37,201 nucleotides of DNA. Source: Flavobacterium sp. Lineage in GTDB: Bacteria; Bacteroidota; Bacteroidia; Flavobacteriales; Flavobacteriaceae. Shown here piece by piece: positions 7,505 through 15,131 of the stretch. Position 1 is the stretch's first letter. The number at the start of each line of letters is the position of its first letter. The notes below the pieces were generated by a model. The model was not told the origin of the DNA. It searched no databases and worked only from the letters and a program-made list of their open reading frames with translations. A program made the translations under genes and the position numbers. Location of the stretch: positions 1 to 37,201 of the forward strand of contig JASLED010000078.1 of NCBI GenBank assembly GCA_030151255.1, in the 5' to 3' direction.

Positions 7505-8414
7505 TATATTTGAAGACTTAAACAAACACCTTGATTCAACACTAGGCTATGATGAACAGGATGATCAGCAGAGGGGAGAAGAAGCAAACGAACAACGTTC
7601 TGAAGAATGGTTTAAACAACGCGCTGCCTGTTACACCGGATCAAGAGGTAAATCCATAATGGCTTGCAATCGTAAAGGCACCAAAATGAGTTGGGCAGAC
7701 AGAGAAAAAGTAAAAGAGTTTTCTGAAGGTATTATAACGTATATTTACGAAACAGCGATGCAACGTAAAACAGGACGTTATGTAATGAGCGCTTCTACCT
7801 CAGATATGAAATACGGCACAATTGTCGAGCCATTAATTGAACGCCGTTCACGTGAAGAATTTTTCAACGCCAAAGGCCTTGTTAGGTGTTCGGTTGGCTT
7901 TAAAGAATTTCCCAATAGACCATACGCAGGAGCAAGCGCCGACGATGTCGCTACAAAACACGATGAAATAGTGGCTGCGGTTGAAAACAAAGCCTGTACA
8001 TCATGGGGTACGCATTACAAACGCACTTACGAAAACACTGATGAATCAAGCGTTGACTTTTGGCAAACACAAATGGAAATGATCGCTTGGGAAGTAGACC
8101 TTTGTTATTACATTGTTATTTCTCCACCAACCGACATTATGAAGTATGTATACTATGAGGGGGATATAATGGACCTGTACGACGAATGGATTGAGGAAAC
8201 AGAAATGACTATTGAAGAAATAAAACGTTCTCCTATACACTGCGAAGCCTTATTATCGCGTATTGATATAATGGAAGCCGTAACGGTTGAATTTATTAAA
8301 AACGGGGGCGATATTAAAGAAATATTGGATAGGGTAGTATTGGGAGAAATTGCACAAGAAAAAGAAGAAGAAAAAGAAACAACAGCGGAATTACCAGACG
8401 ATTTTCCGTTTTAA
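7497..8414 (+). CDS. YqaJ-like/lambda exonuclease-type recombination nuclease
   Basis: A 305-residue PD-(D/E)xK exonuclease. Its motifs are RSEEWFKQRAACYTGS (34-49, the usual WlkaR..g.tgS entry motif), YGTIVEPLIERR with Glu111, GASADD (Asp149/150), and the catalytic VENKA (Glu163, Lys165), followed by FWQTQMEMIAW. The enzyme family degrades one strand of dsDNA ends 5' to 3', leaving 3' tails for the annealing protein encoded just upstream. The last residues, AELPDDFPF, are an acidic SSB-like tip that the core exonuclease fold does not need; a Glu/Lys-rich linker precedes them. The start overlaps the previous gene by 8 bases. Confidence 0.85.
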   Translation: MNSIFEDLNKHLDSTLGYDEQDDQQRGEEANEQRSEEWFKQRAACYTGSRGKSIMACNRKGTKMSWADREKVKEFSEGIITYIYETAMQRKTGRYVMSASTSDMKYGTIVEPLIERRSREEFFNAKGLVRCSVGFKEFPNRPYAGASADDVATKHDEIVAAVENKACTSWGTHYKRTYENTDESSVDFWQTQMEMIAWEVDLCYYIVISPPTDIMKYVYYEGDIMDLYDEWIEETEMTIEEIKRSPIHCEALLSRIDIMEAVTVEFIKNGGDIKEILDRVVLGEIAQEKEEEKETTAELPDDFPF

Positions 8415-8426
8415 AAATTATAGATT

Positions 8427-8816
8427 ATGGGAATGTACACCGAACTAATTTTAGGATGTGAGTTAAAAAAAGAAACTCCACAATATGTAATAGATTCTTT
8501 AATGTTTATTATTGGAGAGTCAGAAGAAAAGCCAAAAGAATTTCCATTTGAGGAAGGAAGCAGAGAATGTTGGTTACTTAGAGGTGGTTCATATTATTTT
8601 GCTGTTAGAGATCAAAAGCCATTATTTTTTAAAGACAGTATTAGTAAACAATGGGTTTTGAGTACTAGAAGTAATATAAAAAACTATTGCAATGAGATAG
8701 AGAATTTTTTAGAATGGCTAAAACCCTATATAGATAGCGGCAGTGGGGGGCGAGATATGTATGCCATAGTTACATACGAAGAACAAGATGAACCTACAAT
8801 TCATTATTTAAATTAG
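8427..8816 (+). CDS. hypothetical phage protein (129 aa)
   Basis: The product begins MGMYTELILGCELKKETP and contains LLRGGSYYFAV and a C-terminal SGSGGRDMYAIVTYEEQ. It looks like a small soluble alpha/beta protein of a type common in phage early regions, without a known function. It follows the exonuclease by 12 bases and precedes another small gene by 5, so it belongs to the same operon. The Ser-Gly-Gly codons coincide with a copy of the dispersed G-rich motif (8737-8750). Confidence 0.65.
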   Translation: MGMYTELILGCELKKETPQYVIDSLMFIIGESEEKPKEFPFEEGSRECWLLRGGSYYFAVRDQKPLFFKDSISKQWVLSTRSNIKNYCNEIENFLEWLKPYIDSGSGGRDMYAIVTYEEQDEPTIHYLN

Positions 8817-8821
8817 TAAAA

Positions 8822-9094
8822 ATGATTAAATTAGACGAAAATTACAGAATACAAAACAACAACCTTCATGGTGTTGAATTAGTTTTTGAAGAACTTAGAG
8901 AGAAAGAAGGTAAAGAAAGATTGCATACTCAAACTTTTTATTATCCTAATCCAGCTATGGCAATAAGAAAATGGATTGCCGCGACCTCAAATGAGTGCGA
9001 AACTTTATCAGAATTAGAAAACCACTTATCGGAGATAAACACTAAGCTGGACAAAATACAAGAACAATTTATTAATAATAACAGAAAATTATAA
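8822..9094 (+). CDS. hypothetical protein (90 aa)
   Basis: A small protein beginning MIKLDENYRIQNNNLHGVEL, with a helical C-terminal half (SELENHLSEINTKLDKIQEQ) that is likely coiled coil. It contains KWIAATSNECETLSEL in the middle. It sits 4 bases before the SSB-like gene and 5 after the previous one. I recognise no family; an accessory role in recombination or replication is suggested only by position. Confidence 0.6.
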   Translation: MIKLDENYRIQNNNLHGVELVFEELREKEGKERLHTQTFYYPNPAMAIRKWIAATSNECETLSELENHLSEINTKLDKIQEQFINNNRKL

Positions 9095-9098
9095 AACC

Positions 9099-9488
9099 AT
9101 GAGTACAGAAAAAAGCTTTAGCGGATCAATTGCATTAACAAAATTAATCCACGTAAAAAGACAACAAAAAGGTAAAAACGGAATGATTGACGTTCTAATA
9201 ATTCCTATCGAAGCCAATAAATTAGAGCAAGATAAAAACGGAGGTGTTTACATTCCAATTTCAGGCATTATCCGAGAAGAAGAAGACAAGTACGGACAGC
9301 ATGGATTTATAGGAAAAAGACTACCTACTGAGGTTTATAAAAATGCCACTGATGAAGAAAAGAAAGACAAAACAATGACGCCGATTCTAGGCAATGTTAA
9401 AGTTTGGGGAGGTTCAAGCTCGAGCGGAAATACTGGAGCAGTTGACGAGGGTGATTCAGTGGATGAAAATGACGATTTACCATTCTAA
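9099..9488 (+). CDS. single-stranded DNA-binding protein-like, acidic C-terminal tip
   Basis: A 129-residue protein with a beta-rich N-terminal ~100 residues (SGSIALTKLIHVKRQQKGKN, IDVLIIPIE, GVYIPISGII). This is compatible with a small OB fold. A Ser/Gly linker (GGSSSSGNTG) follows, then an acidic tail ending DENDDLPF. This layout (OB core, flexible linker, acidic tip with terminal Pro-Phe) is that of bacterial SSB, whose tip recruits repair and replication proteins. The core is not a close match to canonical SSB, so it is probably a divergent phage form. It lies downstream of the exonuclease whose end carries the same kind of tip. Confidence 0.55.
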   Translation: MSTEKSFSGSIALTKLIHVKRQQKGKNGMIDVLIIPIEANKLEQDKNGGVYIPISGIIREEEDKYGQHGFIGKRLPTEVYKNATDEEKKDKTMTPILGNVKVWGGSSSSGNTGAVDEGDSVDENDDLPF

Positions 9489-9491
9489 TCT

Positions 9492-9740
9492 ATGAAAAAA
9501 GTAATTATAGTAACGGGCTCTAATCGAGAGAAAAGAGCCCGTGAAATTCAGAACAAAGTTTATCGTTTGGAATTGGCGGAAAAGTGTGTTGTTTTTGATG
9601 AAGATACACTTATTGATTCAGTTATTGAAAATATCAACAAAGGTAATCAGGTTATTGTTACAGTTAGAAAAACGTACTTAGTGCCATTGGTAAGTAATTT
9701 TAGAGATGCTTTAATTGTTGATACTGATTTTAACCTATAA
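9492..9740 (+). CDS. hypothetical protein (82 aa), NTPase-like start
   Basis: The product begins MKKVIIVTGSNREKRAREIQ, a strand followed by a glycine-containing turn and basic helix, reminiscent of the first unit of a Rossmann or P-loop fold but without a true Walker A Lys-Thr/Ser. The rest (KGNQVIVTVRKTYLVPLVSN) is alternating strand and helix. The length is too short for a complete NTPase. It starts 3 bases after the SSB-like gene. The function is unknown. Confidence 0.6.
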   Translation: MKKVIIVTGSNREKRAREIQNKVYRLELAEKCVVFDEDTLIDSVIENINKGNQVIVTVRKTYLVPLVSNFRDALIVDTDFNL

Positions 9741-9752
9741 AAAAACAAGAAC

Positions 9753-9989
9753 ATGGAAAAAATATCAATTTTAATAAATTCTAAAGAAGATTTTGAAAAA
9801 ATAAAAAACTTGATTCCTGAATGTATCTTTGAATGGAATGATGTTTTTTTAACAAGACCTACGTCAGTGGTTTTTAAAGACAAAAGGAACTCTGTTTTTG
9901 GAGTTGGGTCAACTGGATGTGCTAAATATCAAAAAGAAAATGGATTTAAGATTATAAATACTGAAATGAATGAAGTTATTTTATCATGA
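9753..9989 (+). CDS. hypothetical protein (78 aa)
   Basis: A small protein beginning MEKISILINSKEDFEKIKNL with a mixed alpha/beta pattern and no recognised motif. Its TGA overlaps the start of the VRR-NUC gene (ATGA, 9986-9989), so the two are probably translationally coupled. This is the main support for its being real. Confidence 0.6.
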   Translation: MEKISILINSKEDFEKIKNLIPECIFEWNDVFLTRPTSVVFKDKRNSVFGVGSTGCAKYQKENGFKIINTEMNEVILS

Positions 9990-10405
9990 ACGAAAAACAA
10001 CTAACATGTAATATAGTCCGCCAAATAACAAACCTTCAGCCACAAAAACGCAAGCAACTATTCCACGTATCAAATGAGCGTAATTCAGAGATACAGTCTT
10101 TTGAAGCAAAAGCAATTGGAATTGTAGCAGGTGTTAGTGACTTCATTTACTTTGAAAAGGATACTCCTTTAATTGGAATGGAAATAAAAGTAAAAGATAG
10201 CTACCATAAAGTTGACCATATAGAGCAGCAGGTGGGGTGGGGTGAATTGTTAGAAAGCCAAGGAGGTGTTTGGCGACTAATTACAAACGAAAAAGACGCA
10301 ATTGAGCTAATTGTACACAAAAACTTTAATGTTGGCTACACAGCTTATAAAATGCGTGAATTATTGAGTAAAAACGGAAAAAAGAAAACAATTAAAATAA
10401 TTTAA
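9986..10405 (+). CDS. VRR-NUC domain nuclease
   Basis: A 139-residue protein. The core matches the VRR-NUC (PD-(D/E)xK) pattern: HVSNERN near residue 28, a glycine-rich GIVAGVSDFIYF with the catalytic Asp (~52), IGMEIKVKD with Glu and Lys as the E-x-K pair (~66-68), and HIEQQVGWGELL, in which a Gln helix usually completes the site. Stand-alone VRR-NUC proteins are common in phages and act as structure-specific nucleases, probably on branched DNA. Its partners here are likely the SF2 helicase and the annealing/exonuclease pair. It starts in the stop codon of the preceding small gene. Confidence 0.8.
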   Translation: MNEKQLTCNIVRQITNLQPQKRKQLFHVSNERNSEIQSFEAKAIGIVAGVSDFIYFEKDTPLIGMEIKVKDSYHKVDHIEQQVGWGELLESQGGVWRLITNEKDAIELIVHKNFNVGYTAYKMRELLSKNGKKKTIKII

Positions 10406-10409
10406 AGAA

Positions 10410-10904
10410 ATGAGCAGAATTACAAAACAAATAGCTGAAAATGTAACAGAAAAATTAGTAAACAAAAAAAGAAACGAGTTAATCCAGATAAATGACAAAA
10501 TATCTGAACTAGCTACTCAAATAGTATTAAAAAACACTCCGAAAGAAGTTTTAAACCTATTTAAAACTAGAAAAAATTATTTTCAATCAACTTCATCAGT
10601 TAGATTTGATAATAATGATTTTAAATGGGAATGGTTTACACTTTATGAAACTTTGCCATCAGACAACAATCACTATCCTATATCTGATGAGGAGTCAAAA
10701 AAAATGTTTGATTTAATAAACAAAAGAGATAAGGCTAAATCTGACCTAAGGAAGCTTAAAAGTGAAATTTATCAAGCATTAATCAACTTAAAAACTTTCA
10801 AAAGAGTTGAGTCGGACTTTCCTGAGGCATTTGAATTTTTGCCAAAAAATGGGAGCACGGCACTAGTTGTAAATGTAGAAAGCATAAGAAAACAATTAAA
10901 ATAA
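10410..10904 (+). CDS. hypothetical coiled-coil protein (164 aa)
   Basis: A Lys/Glu-rich helical protein. Residues ~1-45 (KQIAENVTEKLVNKKRNELI) and ~105-130 (FDLINKRDKAKSDLRKLKSE) look like two antiparallel helices or coiled coils. They flank an aromatic segment FKWEWFTLYETL. No catalytic motif or membrane segment is seen. It follows the VRR-NUC gene by 4 bases and precedes a tiny membrane protein gene. The function is unknown. Confidence 0.6.
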   Translation: MSRITKQIAENVTEKLVNKKRNELIQINDKISELATQIVLKNTPKEVLNLFKTRKNYFQSTSSVRFDNNDFKWEWFTLYETLPSDNNHYPISDEESKKMFDLINKRDKAKSDLRKLKSEIYQALINLKTFKRVESDFPEAFEFLPKNGSTALVVNVESIRKQLK

Positions 10905-10910
10905 TTTAGG

Positions 10911-11054
10911 ATGAAACATCTATTTTTTATCTTAATAGTAATAGCAATATTTGTTTACTATCATTTTGGATTTTTTACAATGTTTGAATGCACACTATTA
11001 TTAATATGCTTAGGTATTTTAAAAGAAGTAAAACAAAACAAAAGCCCCAATTAA
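10911..11054 (+). CDS. small membrane protein (47 aa)
   Basis: ATG at 10911, 6 bases after the previous stop; TAA at 11052-11054. The product begins MKHLFFILIVIAIFVYYHFG, a hydrophobic helix of ~18 residues. A second hydrophobic stretch follows (MFECTLLLICLGIL), then a short basic tail, KEVKQNKSPN. It is probably an inner-membrane protein of one or two segments. The stop codon lies within the loop of the terminator that ends the early operon. It is too short for common gene finders; its role is unknown. Confidence 0.55.
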   Translation: MKHLFFILIVIAIFVYYHFGFFTMFECTLLLICLGILKEVKQNKSPN

Positions 11055-11064
11055 GGGGCTTTTT
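11041..11064 (+). terminator. bidirectional terminator at the convergence of early and late operons
   Basis: An 8-bp stem AAAGCCCC/GGGGCTTT (11041-11048 with 11055-11062) closes a 6-base loop and is followed by a T-run on the + strand. On the - strand it is followed by TTTTGTTTTG. It serves both the + early operon and the - strand SprT gene, whose stop is at 11065. Confidence 0.9.
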
Positions 11065-11775
11065 CTATTCTACAGCGCTAAAACTTTCATTACAATCACC
11101 ACACACAATATTAAGTCCTGATTTACCCCATACCCTATTTTCGCAACTACATTGATACTTAATTTTTACCCCTGATGCAGATTTTTTTTCTTCTTTTTTT
11201 TCATTTCCAACGCTATCAGAATCACTTTCCACGCCATTACTAACACTTCCATTTGTCAGAACGTTAATTAATGATCTAGGTGGTACTTTATGCAAGTTTG
11301 GAACATAAGGCAATTTTAAATTTTTAGTTTGATCGTCGCTTATATTTTCAAAAGCCTTTTCAAATTTTCCGCCATCCTCAACATAATGCGTCATATTTTG
11401 ACCAGTTTTTTTACCTCCTGGTAATCCAGTAGAAGAAGGAATTAATCCAATAGACTCCATTTTAGATGCGAACTTCTTGCAGTGATACCCTCGTCTAGCT
11501 GTATTCCCTGTTAATTGTTGCCATAAATGAACCATTTCATGAACTAATGTAGAGTGCCATTCTTTATCATCCCTATTCATAGTGTCGGGATTTAATGAAA
11601 TTTCGTGGATCTTAGAATCTTCTTTTTCTTTCCATCTATTTGGGGCAAAAAATCCATGAACGCCTTTGTGCCTTGACATATTAACTAAGCACGAATGTAG
11701 CTCGCCATCAAATAACGATTCGTTGTAATAATCGAATAAATCGTTTAAAGTAGTAAATTGTTTTTTTGTTATCAT
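11065..11775 (-). CDS. SprT-like zinc metalloprotease
   Basis: A 236-residue protein with the zinc-binding HEMVH at residues 79-83 (HExxH) and a third likely ligand in RRGYHCKKF (His98), the SprT/Spartan arrangement. The N-terminal part (LNDLFDYYNESLFDGELHSC) fits the domain start. The C-terminus has a zinc ribbon with CSC at 209-211 and CGDC at 225-228, as in SprT proteins. Spartan proteases remove DNA-protein crosslinks; phage versions are little studied. It is the last - strand gene and has its own good promoter, so it may be expressed separately from the virion genes. The metal-binding residues are complete. Confidence 0.85.
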   Translation of the reverse strand: MITKKQFTTLNDLFDYYNESLFDGELHSCLVNMSRHKGVHGFFAPNRWKEKEDSKIHEISLNPDTMNRDDKEWHSTLVHEMVHLWQQLTGNTARRGYHCKKFASKMESIGLIPSSTGLPGGKKTGQNMTHYVEDGGKFEKAFENISDDQTKNLKLPYVPNLHKVPPRSLINVLTNGSVSNGVESDSDSVGNEKKEEKKSASGVKIKYQCSCENRVWGKSGLNIVCGDCNESFSAVE

Positions 11776-11799
11776 ATTTAAAAATTGTAATGTACATCA

Positions 11800-11835
11800 C
11801 AAAATTAAGGATAAATATTCTATTCTCCAAATTCC
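11800..11835 (-). promoter_or_regulatory. Bacteroidetes-type promoter for the SprT gene
   Basis: On the - strand, TAATTTTG (-7 consensus TAnnTTTG) lies at 11807-11800, with TTTG about 20 bases upstream inside the end of the spike gene. It sits 24 bases before the SprT start. This is the best -33/-7 pair in the window. Confidence 0.6.
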
Positions 11836-12311
11836 ACATTATCCACTTTCGACTTACTAAAATCAGCGCTGATGTCAGCTTTTGAATACGAACCACGAAG
11901 CGAAGTAATAGCAACTTGAATTTTTGTAAGCTCAGTATTCATTTTTTGAATCACACTCATTAATTCAGATTCCAAAGGCGTAAATCTTACAGCATTGTCA
12001 CCTGACCCGTTTAACTGCAGTTGTCCGTCGTTTTTAAGCCACATAAAAGCTTTTTGATTTCCACTTGAATCAACGCTATATAATCGCTTCTCCCCCTCTG
12101 CTGCTACCACATCTTTATTGAAGTACCCAATTACGATAGGGTTTCCGTCAGTGTCGGTTTCAGTGAACACAGCAACCATATTTTTAATAGGGTTAGAATC
12201 ATCCCCAAAAGGCTGAACAACGTCAGCGGTTTTTGCGCCATATTGATTCACTTTTATAGTTCGAAAACCCTCCTCTATTTGTGTAGCATCTACTTTTGCT
12301 ATTGTTGCCAT
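11820..12311 (-). CDS. baseplate spike protein, Mu gp45/P2 gpV-like
   Basis: A 163-residue protein. Residues ~10-75 form a beta-rich OB-like region (IKVNQYGAKTADVVQPFGDD). A segment GEKRLYSVDSSGNQKAFMWL and LKNDGQLQLNGSGDNAVRFT follows, the usual gp45 pattern of short beta repeats leading to the needle. The C-terminal ~50 residues are helical. The protein would form the trimeric membrane-piercing tip of the contractile tail. It directly follows the gp44-like hub gene (2-base gap), the same order as in Mu. It carries one - strand copy of the G-rich motif in VAAEGEKR (12091-12104). Confidence 0.75.
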   Translation of the reverse strand: MATIAKVDATQIEEGFRTIKVNQYGAKTADVVQPFGDDSNPIKNMVAVFTETDTDGNPIVIGYFNKDVVAAEGEKRLYSVDSSGNQKAFMWLKNDGQLQLNGSGDNAVRFTPLESELMSVIQKMNTELTKIQVAITSLRGSYSKADISADFSKSKVDNVEFGE

Positions 12312-12313
12312 AA

Positions 12314-13303
12314 TTAACGTATTAATGCCTCAGGAAGAACAACAGTTATGCTCATTGTACTTGCTTCTGCACTCGCGCTTCCTGATATTGATTTAATAAT
12401 GAATTTTGTATATGAATCTAAACTAACATTAGGATTACTAACTTCTATTGTATCACCTGGTCTTAATGTGTCAATCCATTCGGCCTTTTGTATAATAAGT
12501 TCTATTGAATCCATTTCAGACGCTAAAATAGCCTTTTTAGATTCATTCATATTGGTATCTTCAGAATTGGTTAGCTTCTTTACAATTGGCCTATATTCTG
12601 ATATAAGAGGGTTTTTTATTGTTTCTGTCATAGATCCGCCACCTTGCTTTTTGTTCAATTGACGAATAACTCCAATTTCAGAGTGAATATCTTGCGCGTT
12701 TACATTATACTGCATTGTTACATTTTCCTCTAAAACAAACCTCCATTTAACCGTTTCACTAAGTTTTAAAATAGTTAAATTACCGTCGGTAGAATGGGTT
12801 AAAATAAGATTCTTTTGAATAGCTAATCTTATGAAATAATCTGCTAATTTTTCTCCTACTTCACTAGTGGTTTTTGTGAATTTTTGATTTATCACACTAT
12901 TTAGAGCAGCAGGGGGGGCGAACTTAATGCCAAAGGGCTTAATATAATGATCAATAACATCTTTTAAGGACCTACGATTGCTTTCCAAAGGAAACATATT
13001 CAAAGGAATTGAACAATCACTTAATACACCTGTAAGCGAATACCCACTTACAGCCACAATGGACGCCGTAGAATTAGAAGTAAACGAAAAACCAACCATT
13101 GCCCCCGTTAGCATTAAAACATCGCTAGAATCGAATATTTTAACCTTATTAAATGACAAGGGCTTAAATATTTCTTTGTGCGCCTTATTTGATGCGTCAT
13201 AAACAGAGGTAAAAGCAAAAGAGGCCGCGATACTATCAACGGCCGAATCCACTGATACAGTTATAAAATCAATAACGTGATTGTCATTAACAATTATCTT
13301 CAT
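12314..13303 (-). CDS. baseplate hub protein, Mu gp44-like
   Basis: A 329-residue protein with the gp44/gpD layout. It has an N-terminal strand-rich domain (INVNDNHVIDF-like start; VDSAVDSIAASFAF). The central LIPLNMFPLESNRRSLKDVI-like region contains SIPLNMFPLES and HYIKPFGIKF. A LAIQKNLILTHSTDGNLTIL segment follows, matching the conserved 'later domain with g.L.l' pattern. It overlaps the upstream circularisation-N-like gene by 4 bases and precedes the spike gene, which supports the role of a tail hub holding the spike. APPAAL (12906-12918 on the complement) lies in a loop and encodes the G-rich motif. Confidence 0.75.
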   Translation of the reverse strand: MKIIVNDNHVIDFITVSVDSAVDSIAASFAFTSVYDASNKAHKEIFKPLSFNKVKIFDSSDVLMLTGAMVGFSFTSNSTASIVAVSGYSLTGVLSDCSIPLNMFPLESNRRSLKDVIDHYIKPFGIKFAPPAALNSVINQKFTKTTSEVGEKLADYFIRLAIQKNLILTHSTDGNLTILKLSETVKWRFVLEENVTMQYNVNAQDIHSEIGVIRQLNKKQGGGSMTETIKNPLISEYRPIVKKLTNSEDTNMNESKKAILASEMDSIELIIQKAEWIDTLRPGDTIEVSNPNVSLDSYTKFIIKSISGSASAEASTMSITVVLPEALIR

Positions 13304-14436
13304 ACGTAATATTTTACTTTTGTTCCTTTTTTAATGTTGAATAAAGCGTTTGTATTGATGTTGTTTACTTTTTTAAAGAATCGTAAATTTTCATCAGATA
13401 CAATTCCCATGAATTTAAAAGTAAGCAAAATAATATTAGTGTCGATTTCACAAATATACTCTCGCTCTTGGCGTGCGTTGTATGTAATATTGAAAAGATT
13501 ATACACAGCGATCCAAACAATAGAATACAGCGTGCTTTGTAGCTTAAAATCTAATTGCGCGCCTTGATTCTCCAATGTTAAAAAATATTCATTGTAAGCC
13601 GATACAATTGACTCGTTTAAGCCAACCAACTCTTTTCTAGTTATTAAATTAGTGTCAATGTCAATGACAGATTGCGCCATTGTAGCAATCACAGAAGCCC
13701 CCGTAATTTCTTTGTAATTTTTAGACGTATTAGGATCTGAAAAAACAGTATCGAATAAATTCTTAACCCTATCTATTTTTGAAAAAACATCGGTTTTGAC
13801 TTTGGAAGCCAAGTTATTAAATGCGAAAATATCTTGTATATATCGCTCAGGATAGCTTAAAACTAAGTCTATTGATTTTGATACCTCTTGATAAGACTCT
13901 AAAAAACCCTCAATATTGTTGTAAAATAAAGATTGGTAATTGTCCTTAACAGAATTCAAGTTATTAAACAAGTTCTTTTTTTCTTCTTGTTCAAATGTAT
14001 TGGAAGCATCACTAGTTAAATCCTCGTATAAATTATCTAATTTCTCAACTACGCTAACCGATTCTGTTATTCCTTTTGAATCAATTATAGTTTCCCAAAA
14101 CTCAACCTCAATCAAAGTCGTGTTTAAATCAGAATTTGTAAACGATACTTTTAAAGGCTGGCCGTAAATAATACCGTATATTGGATGATTTACAGTCCAA
14201 TAATTTTTATCTAAAGAAGAAATCCTAAAATTTTCTGTTTGCTCCCTATGCTGCTCCCCTTGGAAATAACCAACAATTGGGAGCACACGTGACTTAACAT
14301 TTCTACGATCAACAAAAGACTTCTCTTTATTTATAAAATCATAAACAGAAGCATTAAACTCGTAACTCATTGAATTATCCGATTGCTTCACAAACAATTC
14401 AAATTCTTTACTATCCCCAGTTGTTATTTTTATCAT
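13300..14436 (-). CDS. DNA circularisation protein N-like tail/baseplate protein (Mu gp43-like)
   Basis: A 378-residue protein. The N-terminal ~120 residues match the DNA_circ_N pattern: FVDRRNVKSRVLPIVGYFQG (~46-65), a hydrophilic segment, then VNHPIYGIIYGQPLKVSF and IEVEFWETI. This corresponds to the family's 'vhP..G...V.......' and 'l.feFve' elements. The rest is largely helical. In Mu-like phages the homologue is a tail/baseplate protein next to gp44, and that order is kept here. The name 'circularisation' is historical for P22-type relatives; here a structural tail role is more likely. It shares 4 bases with both neighbouring genes. Confidence 0.65.
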   Translation of the reverse strand: MIKITTGDSKEFELFVKQSDNSMSYEFNASVYDFINKEKSFVDRRNVKSRVLPIVGYFQGEQHREQTENFRISSLDKNYWTVNHPIYGIIYGQPLKVSFTNSDLNTTLIEVEFWETIIDSKGITESVSVVEKLDNLYEDLTSDASNTFEQEEKKNLFNNLNSVKDNYQSLFYNNIEGFLESYQEVSKSIDLVLSYPERYIQDIFAFNNLASKVKTDVFSKIDRVKNLFDTVFSDPNTSKNYKEITGASVIATMAQSVIDIDTNLITRKELVGLNESIVSAYNEYFLTLENQGAQLDFKLQSTLYSIVWIAVYNLFNITYNARQEREYICEIDTNIILLTFKFMGIVSDENLRFFKKVNNINTNALFNIKKGTKVKYYV

Positions 14437-15128
14437 TGCGTGAATCGTTTTATTTGCTTTTCAGCGTTCTTTTTGAAATTTACAGGTATATTCTTTTGGG
14501 TTTGGGTTGCTGCCTTTAAAATAAAGTGATTAGGCTTGATTTTTACGTTTTCACGCTCCTTCATTAAAAGCCTAGAAGTGATTTTAATTTTGCCTTTTTT
14601 CGTTTTTCGAATGTTGGTTACTTGTATCAAAAACCCGTTGTGTTTCATTGGCGCTTTAAGCTCCGTGCTTTTATAAGCCTTTGCGACAAAGGACGCTTTT
14701 CCTCCTATTACATTGCCTTTTTTGAAGTAGTTAACTTTTCGAACTAATCTACCAAAAATTTTACTTGTACGTGAATCAGGTAGATATACAGCACCATCGC
14801 TAATATTACCACCCTTTTCATGTTTTTCCATGTTGTTAATGGCTGTTTTTGCTGTTTTAACCCCCATATCAAGCATACCTATTGTAGACTGCATTTTGTT
14901 TACATCCCAACCCGTTGCTTTTTTAACACCCGAGAATCTTTTAAAAAAGTTTTTAGATCGAGTATGTTTAAAGTTGTTAGCAGCAGAGGTGTGTAGATTA
15001 TCTTTTTTCATTTCAAACGCAGCATCATTCAAAGTTGCACGAATAGCATTAGGAAAAGCCGACCTCTTTAGTGAAGTCAGCTTTTTTTCATATTGCTGTA
15101 TTGCATTTGAATCGATCTTTATTTGCAT
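14433..15128 (-). CDS. minor tail/neck protein, HK97 gp10/lambda Z-like (tentative)
   Basis: A 231-residue, very basic protein starting MQIKIDSNAIQQYEKKLTSL and continuing AFPNAIRATLNDAAFEMKKD. This is the helix pattern of gp10/GPZ-type tail completion proteins (...l..lp..i..Al..Aa..v...). The C-terminal half is Lys-rich (NIRKTKKGKIKITSRLL) and would bind nucleic acid or a negatively charged partner. It overlaps the gp43-like gene by 4 bases. Such proteins normally sit in the neck gene block, so its location beside the baseplate genes is a little unusual. Family inferred from pattern only. Confidence 0.5.
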   Translation of the reverse strand: MQIKIDSNAIQQYEKKLTSLKRSAFPNAIRATLNDAAFEMKKDNLHTSAANNFKHTRSKNFFKRFSGVKKATGWDVNKMQSTIGMLDMGVKTAKTAINNMEKHEKGGNISDGAVYLPDSRTSKIFGRLVRKVNYFKKGNVIGGKASFVAKAYKSTELKAPMKHNGFLIQVTNIRKTKKGKIKITSRLLMKERENVKIKPNHFILKAATQTQKNIPVNFKKNAEKQIKRFTQ

Positions 15129-15131
15129 AGT

